Assembly: GCF_026559675.1 (NCBI RefSeq)
Contig: NZ_CP092891.1
Span: forward strand, 558,001 to 622,000
Direction of reading: 5' to 3'
DNA length: 64,000 bases
DNA from: Microbacterium oxydans
GTDB lineage: Bacteria > Actinomycetota > Actinomycetes > Actinomycetales > Microbacteriaceae
Shown here: one piece after another, positions 16,313 to 24,436 of the stretch
How the letters are laid out: every line of letters begins with the position of its first letter
Numbering within the stretch: the stretch's first letter is position 1
Translations under genes and position numbers: made by a program
Notes under the pieces: generated by a model
Databases searched by the model: none
What the model saw: the letters and a program-made list of their open reading frames with translations, nothing else
What the model was told of the DNA's origin: nothing

Positions 16313-18714
16313 CCGCGCCCTCCACCACCGCGTCCGTAGCCCTGCCGCTGCGGCGCTGGATCCTCGATCTCGGAGCCAGCGCGCTGCTCGTGCTCACCGC
16401 GCTCATCGGCTTCTGGCCGACCTTCGCCGGCCCCTCCTTCCTCCCGGCCGTGATCGGCGGGATCGTGATCGGCCTCGCGATCGCGACCGTCGCGGTCTGG
16501 CGGCGCTGGGGAGTCCTGATCATCGCCGGCCTCACGGTCGCGGCCTACTTCGTCTTCGGCGGCGCGCTCGCCCTGCCGCAGACCTCGATCCTCGGATTCA
16601 TCCCCTCGCTGGAGACGCTGCAGAAGCTCGCACTGGGAACGGTGACGGCGTGGAAGCAGATGCTCACCACGGTTGCGCCGGTCGCGGCGGCCGACGGACA
16701 CCTCCTGGTCCCGTTCCTCCTCGCCCTCGTGGCCTCGACGGTTACGGCCTCCCTCGCCCTGCGCCTGCCGCACGTCGCCTGGGCGCTGCTGCCCGCGGGC
16801 GTGCTGCTGATGCTCGTCATCGCGCTCGGCACGCCGGAGCCCGCCTTCCCGCTCGTGCAGGGCCTCGTGTTCGCGGTGGTCAGCATGACCTGGCTCGCCC
16901 TCCGGCAGCTGTGGGCACCGCAGAACATGGCGGTCTCGGTGAGCGAGGTCGATCCCTCCCGCGCGGCGCACATGCGCACGCGGCGGCTGCTGGCCGGTGC
17001 CGCCGTGCTGGCGATCGCCGCCGGGGCGGGGGTGGCGACCAGCGCGGTCGCGACACCGGCGCAGCCGCGGCACGTGTTCCGCGACGTCATCATCCCGCCG
17101 TTCGACATCCGCGACTACCCGAGTCCGCTCCAGGCCTTCCGCAAGAACGTGCGCGATGAGGCCAACGAGACGCTCTTCACCGTGCAGGGCCTGCCCAAGG
17201 GAGCGCGCATCCGCACGGCCGTGATGGACCAGTTCGACGGCATGGTCTACAACGTCACCGACGGCGGCCCCACGTCATCGAGCGCGTTCGCTCCGCTGCG
17301 CTCGAACATGGCGCCGGAGACCGAGGGCATCCCCGTCACGCTCAAGATCCAGATCGACGACTACCGCGGCGTCTGGATGCCTACGGCCGGCGAGCTGTCG
17401 GAGATCCGCTTCGGGGGAGACCGTGCCGAGGACCTGCGTCGCGGGACGTACGTGAACACGTCCACCGGGACGGCCGTGGCCACGCCGAAGCTGACCGCGG
17501 GCGACGAGTACGCGGTCGATGCGGTCATGCCGAACGTGCCAGACGACGAGCAGCTCGCGGACGTGCCCTTCGGCCGGGTGTCGATGCCGAAGCCGAGCAA
17601 CGTGCCGGAGGAGCTCACCTCGTTGGCCGCGGAGACCGTGGCCGGCACCGAGACGCCGATCGAGCAGGTGCGGGCCCTGGAGACGTTCCTCTCCGAGGGC
17701 GGCTTCTTCAGCCACGGGCTGGAGGGCGAGGTGCTCTCGCGTGCCGGACACACCGCCGAGCGCATCTCGACGCTCGTCGGAGCGGACCAGATGATCGGCG
17801 ACGACGAGCAGTACGCGGTGGCCATGGCGCTGCTCGCCGGGCAGATCGACATCCCCGCCCGCGTCGTCCTGGGGTACTACCCCGACGAGGAGCAGGCCGG
17901 TGAGGCCGTGTTCACCGCGACCGGTGACAACGTGCACGCCTGGGTCGAGGTCAACTTCGAGGGGATCGGATGGGTCACCTTCAACCCGACCCCGCCCGAG
18001 GACCAGGTTCCCAACGACCAGAACACGAAGCCGCGCGTCGACCCGAAGCCGCAGGTGCTGCAGCCGCCGCCCCCGCCGCAGGAGCCCGTCGACCTGCCGC
18101 CGACGCTCCCCGACGACCGCGAGTCCGAGGACGAGAGCCTCAACCTCGCCGGCATCATCGGCGCGATCCTCCTGATCGGCGGCATCTCGCTCGCCGTGAT
18201 CGCCGTGCTCGCGTCCCCGTTCATCGTGATCGGCGCGTGGAAGGCGTCGAGGCGCCGCTCCCGTCGGGCCGCCGCCCGCACCTCCGACCGCATCAGCGGC
18301 GGCTGGGACGAGCTGACCGACCGGGCGATCGACTACGGCGCCCCGCTCGCGCCCGGCGGCACCCGGACCGAGGAGGCCGCGGTCGTCGCCTCCTCGCTCA
18401 CGGTCCCGCAGGTGACCGCTCTCGCCGAGCGCGCCGACGCCGAGGTGTTCGGACCGGCGGAGCCGACGGCGCAGGACGTCGACGTCTTCTGGCGCGAGGT
18501 CGATGAGATCGTCGGCGGCCTCGGGAAGGAGGCCGGCTTCTGGAAGCGCACCAAGGCGCGACTGAGCATGCGGTCCCTTCTGGGCGGCACGGCCATCTCG
18601 AGCGGGCTCCAGAACCTGAGAGACGCGGCGACCGCGCGCGTTCGCCGTGAACCTGGCACCATCAAGAGCAGCCCCGGCACGACGCCCCCGTCCTCCGAGA
18701 GTGAGACCCCATGA
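16309..18714 (+). CDS. TgpA-like transglutaminase-fold membrane protein, probably catalytically dead
   Basis: An 801-residue membrane protein: about six N-terminal helices (to about residue 245), an external region with a transglutaminase-like core (about 480-570), a Pro-rich spacer, a further helix (about 615-640) and a cytoplasmic tail. Active family members use a Cys-His-Asp triad in the patterns YCEQFA, HAW and DPTP. Here the first reads DDEQYA, with Asp499 where Cys is expected; His543 (NVHAWVEV) is kept; the third reads FNPTP, with Asn559 in place of Asp. Two of three catalytic residues are therefore changed by clean substitutions with no frameshift, so it is likely a binding or scaffold pseudoenzyme. 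It overlaps both neighbours by ATGA. Confidence 0.85.
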   Translation: MTAPSTTASVALPLRRWILDLGASALLVLTALIGFWPTFAGPSFLPAVIGGIVIGLAIATVAVWRRWGVLIIAGLTVAAYFVFGGALALPQTSILGFIPSLETLQKLALGTVTAWKQMLTTVAPVAAADGHLLVPFLLALVASTVTASLALRLPHVAWALLPAGVLLMLVIALGTPEPAFPLVQGLVFAVVSMTWLALRQLWAPQNMAVSVSEVDPSRAAHMRTRRLLAGAAVLAIAAGAGVATSAVATPAQPRHVFRDVIIPPFDIRDYPSPLQAFRKNVRDEANETLFTVQGLPKGARIRTAVMDQFDGMVYNVTDGGPTSSSAFAPLRSNMAPETEGIPVTLKIQIDDYRGVWMPTAGELSEIRFGGDRAEDLRRGTYVNTSTGTAVATPKLTAGDEYAVDAVMPNVPDDEQLADVPFGRVSMPKPSNVPEELTSLAAETVAGTETPIEQVRALETFLSEGGFFSHGLEGEVLSRAGHTAERISTLVGADQMIGDDEQYAVAMALLAGQIDIPARVVLGYYPDEEQAGEAVFTATGDNVHAWVEVNFEGIGWVTFNPTPPEDQVPNDQNTKPRVDPKPQVLQPPPPPQEPVDLPPTLPDDRESEDESLNLAGIIGAILLIGGISLAVIAVLASPFIVIGAWKASRRRSRRAAARTSDRISGGWDELTDRAIDYGAPLAPGGTRTEEAAVVASSLTVPQVTALAERADAEVFGPAEPTAQDVDVFWREVDEIVGGLGKEAGFWKRTKARLSMRSLLGGTAISSGLQNLRDAATARVRREPGTIKSSPGTTPPSSESETP

Positions 18715-20027
18715 CGCAGCCCGCGCTCGATCAGATCGCGCCGTTCTCCCGTCGCGCGGTCGCCTACGTCATCGACGCCCTCATCGCCGGGGGACTGAGC
18801 TTCCTCCTCATCGGCGGTCTGGTCGTCGCCGCCACGCTCTCCGGCGGGCTCGAGGCGTCCATCGCCACCCTGCTCATCGGCGGCCCGATCGTGGGCCTCG
18901 TGCTCCTGGCCTGGTTCGTCGTCTACACGGTCATGCAGGCGGGCGCGGGCTCGATCGGCATGCGGGCGCAGGGGCTCCGCCTGGCCTCCGCGGCCGACGG
19001 CGCCCCGCTCGGTTTCGGCCGCACGCTGCTGCGCAACATCATCTTCGGCCTCGCCGGAGCCATCGTGGTCGGCTACTTCAGCCCGCTGTTCGACGGCTCC
19101 GGCCGCTTCCAGGGCTGGCACGACAAGGTCGCCGGGTCGCTGATGCTCGACGCGCGGGTGACGGCACCCACCGGGGCATCCGCGGCCGCCCCCGCCGTTC
19201 CGATCCCCGGCATCGCCGCGCCCCCGGCCGCTCCCGCGGTGCCCGGAATCCCGCAGCCGGTGGCGGCTCCGGCGGCACCCCCGGCTCCGGTGGCACCCCC
19301 GGCTCCGGCAGCCCCGGTGACGCAGCGGGCTCCCGCGTCGGCGCCCATCCCGCCGCGACCGGCAGCACCCGCCGCGCCCGTCGCCGACCAGGGGTCGCTG
19401 ATCGCGTTCGTCCCCGGCATCACCCAGGACTCTCCGGCGCGGACCGCCCCGGCCCCGGCGACGGACCCCGAGCTCGACGAGACCATCCAGCAGCATCCCG
19501 CGGCTCCGGTCGCGTCGGCTCCCGTCCCGCCCGCTCCGGTCGCCGCTGCGCCCGCCGCTCCGCCTGCGCCGCCGACTCCGCCCACCGTCGTCGCGCCGCC
19601 CGCCCCGCCTGCGCCGGCTGCGCCCCCGGTCCGGGCGGAACCTGAGCGACTGGTGCCCGCCGCCGACGAGGACGACCTCGAGGACACGCGGATCAGCGTG
19701 CCGGGGCACCGTCTGGTCTTTACCTGGGACGACGGCACCCGGGTCTCGGTCTCGCGGCGGACGCTGTTCGGCCGCAACCCCGCACCCGAAGAGGGCGCGA
19801 TCCTCGTCCCGGTGCGCGACGAGACCCTCTCGCTCTCCAAGACGCACTTCGAGGCGGCCGCCGAGACCTCGGGCGGATGGGTGCTCGACCGGCACTCCAC
19901 GAACGGCATGACCATCGTCCGCGACGGGCAGCGGATCGCGTGCCCCGCCGGACAGCGCGTCCCGGTGCGTCTGGGAGACGCCATCGAGATCGGCGACCGC
20001 ATCGTCACGATCGGCGGCTACGCATGA
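18711..20027 (+). CDS. RDD membrane domain protein with C-terminal FHA domain (first copy)
   Basis: A 438-residue protein with an N-terminal RDD-type membrane domain (about 10-145, opening FSRRAVAYVIDA), a long Pro-Ala-rich linker (about 150-320) and a C-terminal FHA domain (about 335-438). The FHA phosphothreonine-binding residues are present in FGRNP, LSKTH and STNG, so it should bind phosphorylated partners. The linker contains an Asp-Glu-Thr-Ile site that looks like a kinase target. It is paralogous in layout to the protein at 24433. The gene starts with an ATGA overlap and ends overlapping the PP2C start, placing it in a kinase-phosphatase signalling operon. Confidence 0.88.
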   Translation: MTQPALDQIAPFSRRAVAYVIDALIAGGLSFLLIGGLVVAATLSGGLEASIATLLIGGPIVGLVLLAWFVVYTVMQAGAGSIGMRAQGLRLASAADGAPLGFGRTLLRNIIFGLAGAIVVGYFSPLFDGSGRFQGWHDKVAGSLMLDARVTAPTGASAAAPAVPIPGIAAPPAAPAVPGIPQPVAAPAAPPAPVAPPAPAAPVTQRAPASAPIPPRPAAPAAPVADQGSLIAFVPGITQDSPARTAPAPATDPELDETIQQHPAAPVASAPVPPAPVAAAPAAPPAPPTPPTVVAPPAPPAPAAPPVRAEPERLVPAADEDDLEDTRISVPGHRLVFTWDDGTRVSVSRRTLFGRNPAPEEGAILVPVRDETLSLSKTHFEAAAETSGGWVLDRHSTNGMTIVRDGQRIACPAGQRVPVRLGDAIEIGDRIVTIGGYA

Positions 20028-20842
20028 GGCCCGGGCTGGTCGTCGCGACCGGGTCGGCCACGCACCCGGGACTGCGTCGAGCCCTGAACGAGGACGCGCA
20101 CCTCGCGTCGGCACCCGTGTTCCTGGTCGCCGACGGCATGGGCGGGCACGAGGCGGGGGAGCGCGCGAGTGCCGCCGTGATCGCGGAGTTCGCGGGATAC
20201 ATCGGGCGTCCGGCACTCGGTCTCGACGACGTCCGCCACGCGCTGTCCGTCTCGCGCGACCGGGTCGAGGAGCTGTCGACCTCGGGCAACGGGCGTGCCG
20301 GGACGACGCTGAGCGGCGTCGTCATCGCCTCCGTGGACGGCATGGGCTACTGGCTCGCCGTGAACATCGGGGATTCTCGGACCTATCGTCTCGCGGACGG
20401 CGAGCTGGAGCAGATCAGCGTCGACCACTCCGTGGTTCAGGAGCTGATCGAGTCCGGCGAGCTCACGCCGGAGGACGCCCTGGGCGACCGCCGCCGCAAC
20501 ATCATCACCCGGGCCATCGGCGCGAGCAGCACGGGCGACGCCGACTACTGGATGTTCCCCGCCGAGCTCGGCGACCGGATCCTGGTGTGCTCGGACGGAC
20601 TGACGTCGGAGGTGGGCGACGCCCGCATCCGCGAGATCCTCACCTCCGAGCCCGACCCCCAGGTGGCCGCCGACGTCCTCACCGACGACGCGGTCAGCGC
20701 GGGCGGGCGGGACAACATCACCGTCATCGTCGTGGATGCCGTCTCCGTCGCGTCGCGGCCGGGCACGCTGATGTCCACCGACGACCGGGACATCGACCTG
20801 GACACGCGTCCACGGGAAGCCGCAGCAGGAGGGGTTCGCTGA
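20024..20842 (+). CDS. PP2C-family Ser/Thr protein phosphatase
   Basis: A 272-residue cytoplasmic metal-dependent phosphatase. The PP2C motifs are all present: NEDAH near residue 22, VADGMGGHEAGE near 34-45, NIGDSRTYR near 108, CSDGL near 190 and DNITVIVVD near 232. The aspartates that bind the two Mn/Mg ions are intact, so the enzyme should be active. It has no membrane segment, unlike mycobacterial PstP, and is shorter. Being in the same operon as the Ser/Thr kinase at 22068, it should dephosphorylate that kinase and its FHA-linked targets. Starts are coupled: ATGA with the gene before and TGATG with the gene after. Confidence 0.94.
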   Translation: MRPGLVVATGSATHPGLRRALNEDAHLASAPVFLVADGMGGHEAGERASAAVIAEFAGYIGRPALGLDDVRHALSVSRDRVEELSTSGNGRAGTTLSGVVIASVDGMGYWLAVNIGDSRTYRLADGELEQISVDHSVVQELIESGELTPEDALGDRRRNIITRAIGASSTGDADYWMFPAELGDRILVCSDGLTSEVGDARIREILTSEPDPQVAADVLTDDAVSAGGRDNITVIVVDAVSVASRPGTLMSTDDRDIDLDTRPREAAAGGVR

Positions 20843-22071
20843 TGCAGACCATCTACCGACCGGGACACTGGTACCTGATCGTCATCCCCGGCGCACTCGT
20901 CGCCCTGCCGCCCGACGTCCCCGGCGATGTGGTCGCACGGCTGTGGGAGCGGCTGCCGGAGGAGAAGACCCTCGCGACGGTCGTCGACGTCCTCACCGCG
21001 CACGTCGTCGGCGGCTCCTTCACCTCGCTGCCCTCGTTCGTCGCCGCGGTCGCCGAGGGCGCGGACGTGCGCATCGCCCTGCGCGGCGGCGTCACCGCGC
21101 AGGTGACCACCGCGACCGAATCCTTCGAGCTCTCCGGCGCCGAGGTCACGACCTGGAACGAGCGCTTCCTCGGCGGTGCGACGGCGTTCGAGATCACCGT
21201 CGAGACCACGGACGAGGCGGACGGCCTCCCCGTGCAGGGCGGCATCGTGCGGGCATCCGCCGCGAGTGCCGAGCTCGAGCCGAGCGACGCCGAGCCGCTC
21301 ACCGCCGCACTCGGCCCGGCGCCCGTCGTGGGCTCGGCCGTTCCGGAGGCGCCCGCCGTTCCGGAGGCGCCCGCTGCCCCGGAGGCGCCCGCTGCCCCGG
21401 AGCCCGTCGCGCTGCCGGAGCCCGTGACCGAGCCGGAGCCGGAGCCCGAGCCCGAGCTGCTCCCGGTCATCGAAGACGCGTCGCTGTCTCCGACGGAGGT
21501 CACGCTCGCTCCGCCGGTCGACGACGACTTCGATCAGCTCTGGGGCGCCACCGTGCACTCCGCGGGCGCGGCCGCCGCGCCTCCGGTGGTGGCACCGGTC
21601 GCGGCGACAGGCGACCATGACGGGGCCACCGTCTCGGCCGCCGAGCTCCGCGCGCTGCGCCAGCAGCCGCCGGTCTCGAACGACGCGCCGACGGAGGTGC
21701 TCGACGTCGCCCCGGCACCGGCTGCGGCATCCGGCGGTCGCATCCGACTCTCCACGGGGCAGGTCGCTCCTCTCGATCGCACCGTGATCATCGGGCGCCG
21801 TCCGCGGTCGACGCGGGCCAGCGGCGCGAACCTCCCGCACCTGATCGCGGTCGACAGCCCTCAGCAGGACATCTCGCGCAGCCACCTCGAGGTCAGGCCG
21901 GAGGGCGACACGGTCGTGGTCGTCGACCTGCACACCACGAACGGGTCCACGCTGCTCCGTCCCGGCGCCGATCCGGTCCGACTGCACCCCGGAGAGACGA
22001 CGCTCGTGCTCTCCGGCGATGTGGTCGATCTCGGCGACGGTGTGACCGTCGCGTTCGAGGATCTCCCGTGA
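20842..22071 (+). CDS. FHA domain-containing protein
   Basis: A 409-residue soluble protein. The N-terminal part (about 1-125) is an unrecognised folded domain. A low-complexity Pro-Glu-Ala linker (about 150-215, with repeated PEAPA units) and a second disordered stretch lead to a C-terminal FHA domain (about 300-409) with conserved IGRRP, ISRSH and TTNGS segments, so phosphothreonine binding is expected. A Thr-Glu-Val site before the FHA domain is a plausible self-phosphorylation site. Its gene lies between the phosphatase and kinase genes and overlaps both, suggesting an adaptor carrying substrates between them. I do not recognise a more specific function. Confidence 0.85.
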   Translation: MQTIYRPGHWYLIVIPGALVALPPDVPGDVVARLWERLPEEKTLATVVDVLTAHVVGGSFTSLPSFVAAVAEGADVRIALRGGVTAQVTTATESFELSGAEVTTWNERFLGGATAFEITVETTDEADGLPVQGGIVRASAASAELEPSDAEPLTAALGPAPVVGSAVPEAPAVPEAPAAPEAPAAPEPVALPEPVTEPEPEPEPELLPVIEDASLSPTEVTLAPPVDDDFDQLWGATVHSAGAAAAPPVVAPVAATGDHDGATVSAAELRALRQQPPVSNDAPTEVLDVAPAPAAASGGRIRLSTGQVAPLDRTVIIGRRPRSTRASGANLPHLIAVDSPQQDISRSHLEVRPEGDTVVVVDLHTTNGSTLLRPGADPVRLHPGETTLVLSGDVVDLGDGVTVAFEDLP

Positions 22072-23711
22072 GTCGTCGCCCGTCACCGCCGCCGGAGCTC
22101 CCCGGCTTCACGTATGTGGAGCCCCTGGGCACCGGCGGATTCGCCGACGTCTTCCTGTACGAGCAGGAGATGCCGCGTCGTCGTGTCGCGGTGAAGGTGC
22201 TGCTCGCCGACCGCATCTCCAGCGGGGCCGCGCAGGAGTTCGCCGACGAGGCGAACGTGATGGCGATGCTGTCGACGCATCCCGCGATCGTCACGATCTA
22301 CCAGGCGGGTGTCGCCGGCGACGGCCGCCCCTACCTGGTGATGGAGTACTGCCCGCGGCCCAACCTCCAGCTCCGCGCGCGGAAGGATGCGTTCTCGGTC
22401 GCCGAGGCGCTGCGCGTCGGCGTGCAGGTCGCCGGAGCGGTCGAGACGGCGCACCGTGCGGGCGTGCTGCACCGCGACATCAAGCCCGCCAACATCCTCG
22501 TCACCGAGTACAACCGACCGGCGCTCACCGACTTCGGCATCGCGTCGACGACGGGGGCGACCGGCGAGGCGTCCGGCATGTCCATCCCGTGGTCGCCACC
22601 GGAGTCCTTCGCCGAGCCGCCGCAGAGCGGGCCGCGCACCGACGTGTGGGCACTCGGGGCGACGCTGTACACGCTGCTCGCCGGACGGTCGCCTTTCGAG
22701 CGCCCCGGGGAGCGGAACTCGAGCGCCGACCTCATCGAGCGCATCGAGCGCGCCGCGCTCCCGTCGCTGGGCAGGCCGGACTCGCCGGAGAGCCTCCAGC
22801 GACTCCTCGAGCGCTCGATGGCGAAGAACCCGGACGACCGCTTCCCGAGCGCCGTGGCGTTCGCGCGGGCGCTGCAGAAGGTGCAGATCGAGCTGTCCCA
22901 TTCGGTGACGCCGATCGACATCGTCGACGATCACCCTCCGGCGGAGGACCTCGACGACGACGGCGACGGCCTCACCCGGGTGCGGGAGATCGTCAGCATC
23001 GATCCCGACATCGCCGCGTTCACCCGGCCGTCGGCGACGACGCAGCGCAAGGAACCGGCCGGGCCGCTGTCGGAGATGCCGCGTTTCGAGAGGCCGGTCG
23101 CCGAGGAGGCGGTCGAGCAGACGCAGCTGCGCATGCCGACGGCTGCCGCTCCGATCGCGACCCCGGATGTCGACGACCGCACGATCGTCCGGGTGCCCAA
23201 GGTGGTCGCCCCGGAGGCGGCATCGCCGTCCCTCGCTCCGGCACCGCTGCCGCAGGCCGCACCGAGCGCGCCCGCGGCCCCCGTCGAGCCCGCCACGCCC
23301 CGCCGTCGCAAGGGTCTGTGGATCACGCTCGCCGCAGCCGGTGTCGTGCTCGTGGTCGGCGGCATCGTCGGGATGAACCTCCTCGTGGCCGGGATCACGC
23401 CCGAGCCGGAGGACACGGCCGAGGCGGTCGACCCGCAGGATGTGCGCTCGGATGTCGTGCCGAAGGTCACCGAGATCGCCGGCACGCGGGACGGCGATCG
23501 GGTCGTGTTCACCTGGACGAATCCCGATCCGCTGGAGGGCGACTCGTACATCTGGTCGCAGGTCGCGGTGTCCGGCGAGGTCGATCCGCAGCAGACACCG
23601 GATCCCACCGCGACGATCACGGGGGCGGGGTCGGGAACGGTCTGCGTCGACGTGATGCTGCGCCGCGACGACGGCCGCGCGTCCGAGACGGTGCGGGGGT
23701 GTGTGGAATGA
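22068..23711 (+). CDS. Membrane Ser/Thr protein kinase
   Basis: A 547-residue Hanks-type kinase. The N-terminal kinase domain (about 14-280) has the glycine loop GTGGFADVF, Lys in AVKVL, catalytic loop HRDIKPANIL and DFG in TDFGIAS, so it should be active. A juxtamembrane segment with several Thr sites (for example DDRTIVRV) precedes one membrane helix (about 416-443). The external part (about 445-547) is a single Fn3-like domain rather than PASTA repeats, so the sensed ligand is unlikely to be muropeptide. This matches Pkb2-type kinases of PFNA clusters. Its FHA-domain targets and its phosphatase are encoded beside it. GTG start 22068 overlaps the previous stop (GTGA). Confidence 0.93.
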   Translation: MSRRPSPPPELPGFTYVEPLGTGGFADVFLYEQEMPRRRVAVKVLLADRISSGAAQEFADEANVMAMLSTHPAIVTIYQAGVAGDGRPYLVMEYCPRPNLQLRARKDAFSVAEALRVGVQVAGAVETAHRAGVLHRDIKPANILVTEYNRPALTDFGIASTTGATGEASGMSIPWSPPESFAEPPQSGPRTDVWALGATLYTLLAGRSPFERPGERNSSADLIERIERAALPSLGRPDSPESLQRLLERSMAKNPDDRFPSAVAFARALQKVQIELSHSVTPIDIVDDHPPAEDLDDDGDGLTRVREIVSIDPDIAAFTRPSATTQRKEPAGPLSEMPRFERPVAEEAVEQTQLRMPTAAAPIATPDVDDRTIVRVPKVVAPEAASPSLAPAPLPQAAPSAPAAPVEPATPRRRKGLWITLAAAGVVLVVGGIVGMNLLVAGITPEPEDTAEAVDPQDVRSDVVPKVTEIAGTRDGDRVVFTWTNPDPLEGDSYIWSQVAVSGEVDPQQTPDPTATITGAGSGTVCVDVMLRRDDGRASETVRGCVE

Positions 23712-24436
23712 GCGGCGCAGCGGGCGTGACCGTCGAGTTCGCGGGCGAGTACTTCCCCATCGCGCGGGGCGGCCGATTCATCGTGGGGCGCGAGGGCGAC
23801 CTGGAGCTCGACGACAACCTGTTCCTGCACCGTCACTTCCTGGAGATCACCGACGCCGACGGGCTGTGGTGGCTGTCCAACGTCGGCACGCGGCTCACGG
23901 CGACCGTGACCGACTCCGCTGGCGGTGTGCAGGCCTGGCTGGCGCCGGGGGCCCGGCTGCCGCTGGTGTTCGAGAAGACGACGGTCGTGTTCAGCGCGGG
24001 GCCCACGACGTACGAGCTCACGCTGCATGCGGCCGAGCCGGCGTTCCGGGCGACCCGGCGCGAGCACGACGACGGCGGCGCCTCGACGATCGGAGACGTG
24101 CCGCTGACGCTCAGCCAGAAGCTGCTCATCCTCGCGCTCGCGGAGCCGCAGCTGCGCCGGGACGGCACCGGCATGAGCGAGATCCCGACCTCGGCGAAGG
24201 CCGCGGAACGGCTCGGATGGACGGTCACCCGGTTCAACCGCAAGCTCGACAACGTGTGCGACAAGTTCGACCGGATCGGCGTGCCCGGGATGCGCGGCGG
24301 ACAGCGCAGCTTCGCCACCAACCGGCGGGCGCGTCTGGTCGAGCACGTGATCGCCTCCCGCCTGGTCGGCAAGAGCGACCTGCCCCTGCTGGACACCCCG
24401 CACGCCGTCGATGACGCCGAAGGGGACCAGGAGTGA
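23708..24436 (+). CDS. Degenerate FHA domain fused to a predicted DNA-binding domain
   Basis: A 242-residue soluble protein. Residues about 5-110 have an FHA-like beta pattern, but the binding residues are altered: the SxxH position reads LHRH and the NG motif reads NVGTRL. Residues about 130-225 form a helical region (SQKLLILALAEPQL, then SAKAAERLGWTVTRFNRKLDNVCDKF) that looks like a winged-helix or LuxR-like DNA-binding module. It is the only candidate transcription factor in the locus, so it may bind the palindromic operators at 7845, 31382 and 31853. That link is inference. It overlaps the kinase gene by ATGA and the next gene by GTGA. Confidence 0.75.
   Translation: MSGAAGVTVEFAGEYFPIARGGRFIVGREGDLELDDNLFLHRHFLEITDADGLWWLSNVGTRLTATVTDSAGGVQAWLAPGARLPLVFEKTTVVFSAGPTTYELTLHAAEPAFRATRREHDDGGASTIGDVPLTLSQKLLILALAEPQLRRDGTGMSEIPTSAKAAERLGWTVTRFNRKLDNVCDKFDRIGVPGMRGGQRSFATNRRARLVEHVIASRLVGKSDLPLLDTPHAVDDAEGDQE

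Noticed and set aside
17800..17805. Frameshift or sequencing error explaining the missing Cys in the transglutaminase core
   Set aside because: The surrounding frame is intact and the third catalytic residue is changed too, so independent substitutions are more likely.
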